Shown: one piece after another, positions 15,007 through 23,300 of the stretch | Numbering within the stretch: position 1 is the first letter of the stretch | Layout of the letters: every line of letters starts with the position of its first letter | Assembly: GCA_044432865.1 (NCBI GenBank) | Contig: JAWXUF010000014.1 | Span: 1 to 27,681, forward strand | Direction of reading: 5' to 3' | DNA from: JAWXUE01 sp044432865 | GTDB lineage: Bacteria; Bacillota_I; Bacilli_A; Acholeplasmatales; Anaeroplasmataceae | Length of the DNA stretch: 27,681 bases | Translations under genes and position numbers: made by a program | The notes under the pieces: generated by a model | The model's input: the letters and a program-made list of their open reading frames with translations, nothing else | Database searches by the model: none | What the model was told of the DNA's origin: nothing

Positions 15007-15285
15007 ATGACTGGATTGAAAATGATCTTATTAGATCAACTAAGCTGTGCAAATTGTTATGCACTACAACATGAGTTAAAGCCTATTTGTGATAGAAAAG
15101 GTATTGAGTTCGAACTTATTACTGATTCTAATATTGATAGTAACTTTATAAAAAAGTATGAAGTCGTTTCATACCCTACTGCATTATTATTTCATAATGA
15201 TGAATTGTTAGGAAAATTTAAGGGTTATCAACCAAATGAAATAATTGAAATTTGGTTAGATACTAAATTAGACGAAAGAGGATAA
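15007..15285 (+). CDS. Small thioredoxin-like protein within the pfl operon
   Basis: This 92-residue protein has a thioredoxin fold signature. The redox motif is Cys-Ala-Asn-Cys (LDQLSCANCYALQHEL), and the cis-proline strand is VVSYPTALLFHNDELLGKFKGY. It has no signal peptide, so it acts in the cytoplasm. Start ATG 15007 is preferred because AAAAGG (14992-14997) is nine bases upstream; an ATG at 14998 overlaps the pflA stop but abuts the ribosome site. It lies between pflA and pflB with only a few bases on each side. This is not the usual pfl layout and suggests that it serves the lyase or its activase, for example keeping the Cys406-Cys407 pair or cluster cysteines reduced. That role is inference. 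Confidence 0.87.
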   Translation: MTGLKMILLDQLSCANCYALQHELKPICDRKGIEFELITDSNIDSNFIKKYEVVSYPTALLFHNDELLGKFKGYQPNEIIEIWLDTKLDERG

Positions 15286-15290
15286 TAAAA

Positions 15291-17291
15291 ATGACAAAAG
15301 AATGGCAAGATTTTGTACCAGGTAAATGGTGCGATGAAATCAACGTAAGAGATTTCATTCAAAAAAACTACACTCCTTATGAAGGGTCTGATAAGTTTTT
15401 AAAAAAACCAACTAATGCTACATTAAAATTATGGGAATTAGTTAGTAAATTAAATGAAGAAGAAAGAGCTGCTGGTGGTGTACTTGCTGCTGATACTAAA
15501 GTAGTATCATCTTTAACTTCTCATAAAGCAGGATACTTAAACAAAAGATTAGAAAAAATCGTAGGTTTCCAAACAGACAAACCTTTCAAACGTTCTTTAC
15601 AACCATTTGGTGGTATTAAAATGAGTGAAACAGCTTTAAAAGCTTATGGTTTTGAAATTGATCCAACTATTAAATTCATTTTTAATAAATATCGTAAAAC
15701 ACATAACCAAGGTGTATTCGATGCATATACAAAAGATATGAGAGCTGCAAGAAGTGCTGCAATCATTACTGGTTTACCAGATGCTTATGGTAGAGGAAGA
15801 ATCATCGGAGATTATAGACGTGTTGCATTATACGGTGTAGACAAATTAATCGCTGATAAACAAGCATATTTAGATAATTTTACTGGAGAATTAACTTCAG
15901 ATATCATTAGAAACAGAGAAGAAACTTCTGAACAAATTAGAGCATTAGCTGAATTAAAAGAAATGGGATTAATTTATGGAGTTGACATTTCTCAACCAGC
16001 TTCAAATGCACAAGAAGCTATTCAATTCACTTATTTTGGTTATTTAGCTGCTGTTAAAGATCAAAATGGTGCTGCAATGTCTTTAGGTAGAACTTCTACA
16101 TTCTTAGACGTTTATATTGAAAAAGATTTAAAAAACAAAGTAATCAATGAAACTCAAGCTCAAGAAATGATCGATCATTTCATTATGAAATTAAGATTAG
16201 TTAAATTTATGAGAACTCCTGAATATAACGATTTATTCTCAGGGGATCCAACTTGGGTAACTGAATCAATCGGTGGTATGGGATTAGATGGTAGAACATT
16301 AGTAACTAAAACATCTTTCCGTGTATTACATACATTAATTAACTTAGGAGCTGCACCAGAACCAAACTTAACAGTTTTATGGTCAACTCAATTACCAATG
16401 CACTTCAAAAAATTCTGTGCTAAAATTTCAATCGAAACTTCATCAATTCAATATGAAAATGATGACTTAATGAGAGTTGAAATGGGTGATGATTATGCAA
16501 TCGCTTGTTGTGTATCTGCAATGAGAGTTGGTAAAGATATGCAATTCTTCGGAGCAAGAGCAAACTTAGCTAAATCATTATTATACGCTATCAATGGTGG
16601 TGTTGATGAAAAATCTAAGAAACAAATTTCTCCAAGATTCGAACCAATTACTGGTGATGTATTAGAGTATAACGAAGTTATGGCTAAATTCACTCAAATG
16701 AATGAATGGTTAGCTGGATTATATGTAAATACATTAAATGTAATTCACTATATGCATGATAAATATTCATATGAGTCATTAGAAATGGCTTTACATGATC
16801 ATGAAGTAAGAAGATTCTTTGCTACTGGTATCGCAGGTTTATCTTGTGTTGCAGATAGTTTATCAGCAATTAAACATGCTAAAGTAACTGTAGTAAGAGA
16901 TGAAAATGGATTAGCTGTTGACTTCAATATTGAAGGAGATTATCCAAAATTCGGTAACAATGATGATAGAGTAGATGTTATTGCTAAAGATTTAGTTAAA
17001 TCATTTATGAATCAAATTAGAAACCACAAAACATATAGAGATTCATTACCTACAATGTCAATCTTAACAATTACTTCAAACGTAGTTTATGGTAAAAAAA
17101 CAGGTAATACACCTGATGGTAGAAAAGCTGGTGAGCCATTTGCACCAGGTGGAAACCCAATGCACGGTAGAGATACTAATGGTGCTTTAGCTTCATTAGC
17201 ATCAGTTGCAAAAATTTCATATGATCACGCTAGAGATGGTATTTCAAATACATTCTCAATCGTACCAGAATCATTAGGGAAGGATGAATAA
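15291..17291 (+). CDS. pflB: Pyruvate formate-lyase catalytic chain lacking the glycyl-radical domain
   Basis: This 666-residue chain converts pyruvate and CoA to formate and acetyl-CoA. The active-site pair is GDDYAIA-Cys406-Cys407-VSAM, as in E. coli PflB. The N-terminus (EWQDFVPGKW) and the rest of the ten-stranded barrel are intact. The protein stops at SIVPESLGKDE, exactly at the linker where one-chain enzymes continue into the glycine-radical domain. That domain is the next gene, in another frame. Lengths add to 743, close to an intact enzyme, so nothing is missing. Codon use is typical of a highly expressed gene. A sequencing frameshift is unlikely because the second gene has its own ribosome site and ATG; it cannot be excluded without other strains. 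Confidence 0.95.
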   Translation: MTKEWQDFVPGKWCDEINVRDFIQKNYTPYEGSDKFLKKPTNATLKLWELVSKLNEEERAAGGVLAADTKVVSSLTSHKAGYLNKRLEKIVGFQTDKPFKRSLQPFGGIKMSETALKAYGFEIDPTIKFIFNKYRKTHNQGVFDAYTKDMRAARSAAIITGLPDAYGRGRIIGDYRRVALYGVDKLIADKQAYLDNFTGELTSDIIRNREETSEQIRALAELKEMGLIYGVDISQPASNAQEAIQFTYFGYLAAVKDQNGAAMSLGRTSTFLDVYIEKDLKNKVINETQAQEMIDHFIMKLRLVKFMRTPEYNDLFSGDPTWVTESIGGMGLDGRTLVTKTSFRVLHTLINLGAAPEPNLTVLWSTQLPMHFKKFCAKISIETSSIQYENDDLMRVEMGDDYAIACCVSAMRVGKDMQFFGARANLAKSLLYAINGGVDEKSKKQISPRFEPITGDVLEYNEVMAKFTQMNEWLAGLYVNTLNVIHYMHDKYSYESLEMALHDHEVRRFFATGIAGLSCVADSLSAIKHAKVTVVRDENGLAVDFNIEGDYPKFGNNDDRVDVIAKDLVKSFMNQIRNHKTYRDSLPTMSILTITSNVVYGKKTGNTPDGRKAGEPFAPGGNPMHGRDTNGALASLASVAKISYDHARDGISNTFSIVPESLGKDE

Positions 17292-17292
17292 T

Positions 17293-17526
17293 ATGAGTAA
17301 TAAAGTAGAAAACTTAGTAAACATGATTGATGGTTATGCAACTTCTGGTGGACATCATTTAAACGTAAATGTATTTAATAGAGATACATTATTAGATGCG
17401 CAAGCACATCCAGAAAAATATCCTCAATTAACAATCAGAGTATCTGGTTATGCGGTTAACTTCAATAAATTATCTAAAGAACAACAAGATGATGTTATTA
17501 GCCGTACAATGCATGAAAAAATGTAA
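17293..17526 (+). CDS. Separate glycyl-radical subunit of pyruvate formate-lyase (GrcA/YfiD-like)
   Basis: This 77-residue protein equals the C-terminal domain of pyruvate formate-lyase. It shows LVNMIDGYATSGGHHLNVNV, NRDTLLDAQAHPEKYPQL and the radical motif TIRVSGYAV with Gly52, and it ends DVISRTMHEKM. It is like E. coli YfiD/GrcA, a spare part that replaces an oxygen-damaged domain; here, however, the main chain has no such domain, so this protein is required. Start ATG 17293 follows GGAAGG (17278-17283) by nine bases and lies one base after the pflB stop. An ATG at 17284 would overlap pflB and abut the ribosome site. Oxygen cleavage would destroy only this small chain, allowing cheap replacement. 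It is last in the operon, before a terminator. Confidence 0.93.
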   Translation: MSNKVENLVNMIDGYATSGGHHLNVNVFNRDTLLDAQAHPEKYPQLTIRVSGYAVNFNKLSKEQQDDVISRTMHEKM

Positions 17527-17534
17527 TTAAACTT

Positions 17535-17566
17535 AAAAAGAATAACTTTATAGTTATTCTTTTTTT
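17535..17566 (+). terminator. Terminator of the pfl operon
   Basis: AAAAAGAATAAC (17535-17546) pairs with GTTATTCTTTTT (17553-17564) around a six-base loop and merges with a T run. Confidence 0.87.
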
Positions 17567-17577
17567 CTTTTTTCAAG

Positions 17578-17607
17578 TTGTATTAAAAGGTAAAAGTATG
17601 TTATAAT
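17578..17607 (+). promoter_or_regulatory. Promoter of the rpiR-ptsI operon
   Basis: TTGTAT (17578-17583), an 18-bp spacer and TATAAT (17602-17607) with TG-T before it form an extended -10 promoter. The leader of about 25 nt contains AATGT-CAT-ACATT (17614-17626), a small inverted repeat, ahead of the GGAGG ribosome site. Confidence 0.7.
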
Positions 17608-17639
17608 TTTAATAATGTCATACATTCTGGAGGTATAAA

Positions 17640-18392
17640 ATGAATTTTGATTCAAGAATTTATAGTAATAAATTTAAATTAAATGATACAGATAATATAA
17701 TTATTGATTACGTAAAAGAAAATTCAAAAGAAATCGTTAATATGTCGATTCATCAATTATCTAAAGATTTATTTTTATCTCCAAATACAATAATGAGATT
17801 CTGTAAAAAAATTGGTTATAGTGGTTTTGCTGAAATGAAATTTTCTTTAAATAAAACACAAGACGAATCTAAAACAATTGTAAATAAAGTTTTAGAGAGA
17901 TTACCATCAAGTGTTATAAGAACAATTGATATTATAGATGAAGAAGTACTAATTCATTTTGTTAATAAGATTGTAAAAGCTAATAAAATATTATTCGTGG
18001 GAGTTGGCGATTCTTCATTTCAATGTGAGTTAATTGGTAGGTCATTGAAGTTCGTTGGAATAAATACAGAGTTCTATGGTCATATTCATGATATGGAATA
18101 TGTAGCATCAAAATTAACACCTGAAGATTTAGTAATATTCATTTCTGGAAGAGGAGCAAATGAAAGATTATTAAAAATTGCTAAAGGGTTAAATAAAAAA
18201 GGTGTACCAGCACTTGCTATAACGAAATATGGAACAAATCCACTTAGTGAATTATGTGATGAACAATTATGCTACTGGAGTGAAGAGAAAAATTATAACG
18301 ATTATATGATAGTAGATAGAGTAGGTCTTTCAATGTTACTTCAAATGATAATTGAAGATGTGTGTAAAGAAATTTGCGTTAAAATAAATTAG
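17640..18392 (+). CDS. MurR/RpiR-family transcriptional regulator
   Basis: This 250-residue protein has the RpiR layout. The N-terminal helix-turn-helix (about residues 20-75) contains VNMSIHQLSKDLFLSPNTIM and RFCKKIGYSGFAEMKF. The C-terminal SIS sugar-phosphate-binding domain (about 100-235) contains KILFVGVGDSSFQCELIGRS and LVIFISGRGANERLLKIA. Such regulators sense phosphosugars and control carbohydrate genes. It starts at ATG 17640 after GGAGG and is 18 nt upstream of ptsI, so the likely role is to tune PTS capacity to sugar-phosphate levels, perhaps with autoregulation. The effector is not readable from the sequence. Confidence 0.92.
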   Translation: MNFDSRIYSNKFKLNDTDNIIIDYVKENSKEIVNMSIHQLSKDLFLSPNTIMRFCKKIGYSGFAEMKFSLNKTQDESKTIVNKVLERLPSSVIRTIDIIDEEVLIHFVNKIVKANKILFVGVGDSSFQCELIGRSLKFVGINTEFYGHIHDMEYVASKLTPEDLVIFISGRGANERLLKIAKGLNKKGVPALAITKYGTNPLSELCDEQLCYWSEEKNYNDYMIVDRVGLSMLLQMIIEDVCKEICVKIN

Positions 18393-18410
18393 TTTCAAAG
18401 GAGTGAGAAA

Positions 18411-20105
18411 ATGATAAAAGGATTATCTGTAAGTGAAGGAATAGGAATAGGTAAAGTCTATAAATTAAAAGATTTAAATTTAGATATTAAACCAACAAAA
18501 ATTTCTAATGTAGATGATGAAATAATTAGATTTCATGATGCAATCCAAAGTACTGTAATAAAAATAAAAGAAATAAAAGAAATTGCATTTGAAAAATGTG
18601 GTGATGATAAAGCTCAAATTTTTGAATCACATTTATTTTTAATACAAGATCCTGAATTAATCTCTCAAGTAGAAACATTAATAAAAGAAGATAGAGTTAA
18701 TGCTCAATATGCTTTATTAAATGTTCGAAATAAATTTGTAAAAACATTTGATTCATTCGATGATAACGAGTATATGCAAGAAAGATCAATTGATATTAAA
18801 GATGTAACAAATAGAGCAATTGCAAATTTAACTAATCAAAAATACGCTGATTTATTTAATATAAAAGAAGATATTGTAATTGTATGTAAGGACTTAACTC
18901 CAAGTGATACAGCGCAATTAAATAAAGAATTTGTAAAAGCAATCGTTACGAACAATGGTGGTAAGACATCTCATTCAGCGATTATGGCAAGAAGTTTATC
19001 TATTCCATGTGTTTCTGGTACTAAAAACATTACTAAAAAATGTAAAGAAGGTGACTTGATTTTAGTAGATGCTACTAAAGGTGAAGTTGAAATAAATCCT
19101 TCTGAAGATATAATAAGTGATTATAAATTAAAGATTATCGAATTAGAAAAATATAATACTTTTATCGAAGAATATAAAACTAAAGAAACTATTACAAAAG
19201 ATGGACATAAAACAAAAACTTGTGCTAATATTGGATCTGTAAAAGAATTAGAAGATGTATTATCTTCAGGAGCTGAGGGAATAGGTTTATTTAGAACAGA
19301 GTTTCTTTATATGAATAAATCACATCTCCCAACAGAAGAAGAACAATATGAAACTTATAAAGAAGTTTTAGAAACATTGAAAGATAAACCTGTAACAATA
19401 AGAACATTAGATATAGGTGGGGATAAGGAACTTAGTTATTTACAATTAAAACATGAATTAAATCCATTTCTAGGTTATAGAGCGATAAGATTTAGTCTTG
19501 GACATAAAGATGTCTTTAAAACGCAATTAAGAGCTTTATTAAGAGCGAGCATTTATGGTAATTTAAAGATTATGTTTCCTATGATTTCTATACTTGAAGA
19601 ATTTCTAGAAGCTAAAGAAATATTAAAAGAAGTAGAAAAAGAGTTAATTGCTGAAGGGATTGAAGTTAGTACTACTTATGAAGTTGGTATAATGGTAGAA
19701 GTACCATCTGTAGTTATGCTTGCCGATCAATTTGCAAAGTATGTTGATTTCTTTTCAATTGGTACAAATGATTTAATTCAATATAGTTTTGCTGCGGATA
19801 GATTAAATGAAAAAGTTTCATATTTATATCAACCATTAAATCCTAGTTTATTAAGGATGGTTAAATATGTTATTGATAGTGCACATAAAGAAGGTAAATG
19901 GACAAGTATGTGCGGAGAAGCCGCATCAGATCCTAAAGTAATACCTTTATTGATTGGATTTGGATTAGATGAATTTAGTATGAATACATCAAGTATTTTA
20001 AATACAAGACATACAATTTCAAATATATCGAAAAAAGAATTAGAAATAACATGTGAACAAACATTAAATTGTTTAACTAGTGATGATGTACTAAAATTAT
20101 TATAA
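18411..20105 (+). CDS. ptsI: Phosphoenolpyruvate-protein phosphotransferase (PTS enzyme I)
   Basis: This 564-residue cytoplasmic first enzyme of the sugar phosphotransferase system takes phosphate from phosphoenolpyruvate and passes it to HPr. The phosphorylated histidine is His188 in GGKTSHSAIMARSL. The PEP-binding barrel shows EGIGLFRTEFLYM and VPSVVMLADQF, and the conserved cysteine Cys501 is in TSMCGEAASDP. Length and ends match the family. Start ATG follows AAAGGAG. No ptsH (HPr) gene is adjacent, which is unusual for Bacillota; it must be elsewhere. Pairing with an RpiR regulator suggests sugar-phosphate control. The closeness to pfl links uptake, PEP use and pyruvate disposal, though the operons are separated by a terminator. 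Confidence 0.96.
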   Translation: MIKGLSVSEGIGIGKVYKLKDLNLDIKPTKISNVDDEIIRFHDAIQSTVIKIKEIKEIAFEKCGDDKAQIFESHLFLIQDPELISQVETLIKEDRVNAQYALLNVRNKFVKTFDSFDDNEYMQERSIDIKDVTNRAIANLTNQKYADLFNIKEDIVIVCKDLTPSDTAQLNKEFVKAIVTNNGGKTSHSAIMARSLSIPCVSGTKNITKKCKEGDLILVDATKGEVEINPSEDIISDYKLKIIELEKYNTFIEEYKTKETITKDGHKTKTCANIGSVKELEDVLSSGAEGIGLFRTEFLYMNKSHLPTEEEQYETYKEVLETLKDKPVTIRTLDIGGDKELSYLQLKHELNPFLGYRAIRFSLGHKDVFKTQLRALLRASIYGNLKIMFPMISILEEFLEAKEILKEVEKELIAEGIEVSTTYEVGIMVEVPSVVMLADQFAKYVDFFSIGTNDLIQYSFAADRLNEKVSYLYQPLNPSLLRMVKYVIDSAHKEGKWTSMCGEAASDPKVIPLLIGFGLDEFSMNTSSILNTRHTISNISKKELEITCEQTLNCLTSDDVLKLL

Positions 20106-20108
20106 ATG

Positions 20109-20138
20109 AAATACACTCTTTTAATAGAGTGTATTTTT
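20109..20138 (+). terminator. Terminator after ptsI
   Basis: AAATACACTC (20109-20118) pairs perfectly with GAGTGTATTT (20127-20136) and ends in a T run. The next 100 bases (to about 20240) are A/T-rich with no further feature seen. Confidence 0.88.
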
Positions 20139-20241
20139 ATATATATAGATAATAAATGGCTTTATTAAGAGATTATTTATTTTTTAACTTTGTACATTAA
20201 ATGTCTAAAAATGTAAGGTAGTATTATTTTATGTTAAAATT

Positions 20242-20250
20242 TGGTATAAT
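20242..20250 (+). promoter_or_regulatory. Extended -10 promoter of the giant surface-protein gene
   Basis: TGG-TATAAT (20242-20250) is an extended -10 element; the -35 region is weak. Transcription would begin near 20257, about 14 bp upstream of a 20-bp palindrome. Confidence 0.6.
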
Positions 20251-20270
20251 ATAAGTAATAAGACAGGGAT

Positions 20271-20290
20271 GTGAAATTAATTAATTTCAC
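20271..20290. repeat. Perfect 20-bp palindrome in the leader of the surface-protein gene
   Basis: GTGAAATTAATTAATTTCAC is fully self-complementary. It sits between the inferred transcription start and the GAGGTG ribosome site (20292-20297). Its place and symmetry are those of a repressor operator; an RNA hairpin would need to open the A/T centre. A GTG within it is in frame with the downstream gene but has no ribosome site. Confidence 0.6.
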
Positions 20291-20303
20291 AGAGGTGAAT
20301 ATT

Positions 20304-23300
20304 ATGGCAAAAAATAAAATAATACTTTTTTTAATAGGTATCATTTCAACTGTAACATTAATTTCTGTAATGGTATTTTCAAATAGTGGAAATAAATATA
20401 CAATTAAATTTGACACTGATGGAGGAAATGATATTTCTTCTGTAGTAGTTAAAGAGAATGATACTGTAAAAGTACCAAATGATCCAACTAAGGATTACCA
20501 TGTATTTTCGTATTGGTCGTATAATGAAGATGAGTATGATTTCAGTACTTTAGTTACTGAGGATATTACGTTGCTTGCAGTATATACAAAGCAAATTTAC
20601 TCGATTTCTTATATGGTTGATAATGAAGTTGATTTAGTTGAAGAAGTTGAGTATGAAGAAGTTGCTACATCATATGTACCTGAAAAAGAAGGATATATAT
20701 TTTCTTATTGGGCTTACAATGAAAATCAATTTAGCTTTGATACACAAATAAGTGGGGATATTACATTAGTATCAAACTGGATTAAGATTGAAGATGCTGT
20801 ATATTGTACTGTAACATTTGATTTAGGGGAAACAACAGTAACAAAAGAAGTAGCTATAGGTACAGTATTGAATGTACCATCAATAGACATTGATGAAGGA
20901 CTAATGATTGATTATTGGTCATACAATGGAAAAAAATTTAGTTTTGATACAATAATAACAGGCGATATAACAATTACTGCTAATTATAAAACACGAGAAT
21001 ATAAAGTGGTGTACAAGAATAATCATGTTATTCTTCACGAAGAAGTTGTTTTATATAATCAAAAAGCGTTGAAACCACAAAATCCTGAAAGTGATGGGAA
21101 AGTGTTTTTATATTGGGCGTATGATGAGATAGAATTTGATTTTGATAATATTATTACTGAGGATATGGAATTACATGCAGTGTGGAGTACAACGCAATAT
21201 ACTATAACTTTTGTTAGTACTGGTACTCCTGTAGATTCTCAAAAAGTTAATATAAATGGAACAATTACTACCCCAATAACCCCAACAAAAGAAAATGCTG
21301 TATTCTTATATTGGAGCTTAGATAATGAAACTGAATTTGATATTAATACACCAGTAACATCATCTATTGTTTTATATGCTGTTTTTACTGATGTAACGTA
21401 TACAGTAACATATGATACTGATGGTGGAAGTAATGTCGAAAGTGCGGTTGTTTCATTTGATGAATTAATTACTGTACCTACTAAACCAGTAAAAGAAAAT
21501 TATGTATTTTTATATTGGTCATTAGATGGAGAACAATTTCATTTTACTACTTTTTTAACAAGTGATATTGAACTTGTTGCTGTATGGAAAGAAGCTGAAG
21601 ATGCTGTATATTATACTGTATCATTTAATTCTGCTAGTGGATCTACTGTACCATCACAACAGGTAGTTGATGGAGGTTTAGCAACATTTGAAGAATCAAC
21701 AAGACTAAATTATGACTTTGTTTGTTGGACATATAATAATGTTGAATTTGATTTTAATACGATAATTACTGGTAATATAAGCTTAGTTGCAAAATGGGAA
21801 ATACATAAATTTTCTGTAACATTTGATTCTAATGGTGGGTCTTATGTGTCAACTCAAACAATTGATATGTTTAGTAAGGCATCATATCAAACAACAACAA
21901 GATATGATTATCTATTTTTATATTGGGAATCAAATGGTGAAGAATTTAATTTTAATACTCAAATAGTAGAAGATGTAGAACTTGTCGCTGTATGGGAAAA
22001 AATTGTTCGATTTGAAGTTGTATTTAATACTGATGGTGGAAGTAGTGTTGATACTCAATCTATTATAAAAGGTTATACAGCATCAATTCCGTATAATCCA
22101 ACAAAAGAAAATTTCGTATTTGCATATTGGATGAATAATGGAGTTCAATACGATTTTACATCACAAGTACTAGAAAATATTGAATTAGAAGCTCACTGGA
22201 TTTCAGAAGAAGAAATTACTGTAACATTTGATACTGATGGTGGTTCTCATATTGATACAGTCTTCGTTACAAATCTAAGTTACTTAATTGCTCCATCATC
22301 TCCAACAAAAGAAAATCATGATTTCATTTATTGGGAGTTAGATGGGCAACAATTTGACTTTAATACTCAAATAACAAAAAGTATTACATTAACTGCAAAA
22401 TGGTACTATGTAGCACCTATTGTTTATCATGAAGTTATATTTATGTCTAACTCAGCTGTTTATAAAACATTTAATGTAATAAATAATCAAACTGTTTCTT
22501 CGTTTTCAATGAGTACTACTACAACACATCGATTTAATTCTTGGGTATATAAAAATAATGATAATGAAACAGTAGTGTTTAATTTTACTGATAAAATAAC
22601 AAGTGATATGATAATAGAAGCAGTATGGGATGAAAGAGTTTATCATAATGTAACATTTGACCTAGATGGATGGTACTTTAGTAGTGTAAGCTATGTACCT
22701 AAAACAGCCGAAAATGGTTATTCAGTTTCAATGACATATAATTATGCTAAAAGAGAATTAGCAACATTTTCACATTGGGAAGTAAATGGTGAGGTGTTTG
22801 TGTTTGGTTCTACAATTGTTTATGGTGATATACATGTCACTGCAGTATGGAAAGATGTTGAATTAAACTTAACATATACTGATGTTACTTATAGTTACTA
22901 TGGTGGTTCAAGAACGAAAACTGTTTCTGGAACTATTTTAACTGGTGTAACTATGACTTATGAAAATAATGTTCATAGTGATGTTGGAGTGTATACTTGT
23001 TATGCATATGCTTGGGTAAATGGTAGTATTTATGAGACATATACATGTACTATGACTATTACTGCTTTAACTTTAACTGTAAAAGTAAGTGGAGAAATGC
23101 AGTATGAATTTGATAGTTCTGTAATTGAACCTAGTGTAACGATTTCTGCTACAGGTTGGGGTTCTAGTAATACAACAACAGCATCAAGAGGTACATTCTA
23201 TTATACGATTGATAGAGAATTCAAAAATGTAGGGACATATACTGGTACTATTAAACTTTACAAAACAGTAAATGGTGAATTAGTAGAAAATACTAACTAT

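Noticed and set aside
17284..17292. pfl split as a sequencing frameshift or pseudogene
   Set aside because: The second gene has GGAAGG at proper distance from ATG 17293, no residues of the enzyme are lost, and both halves keep all catalytic residues. Only read data could overturn this.
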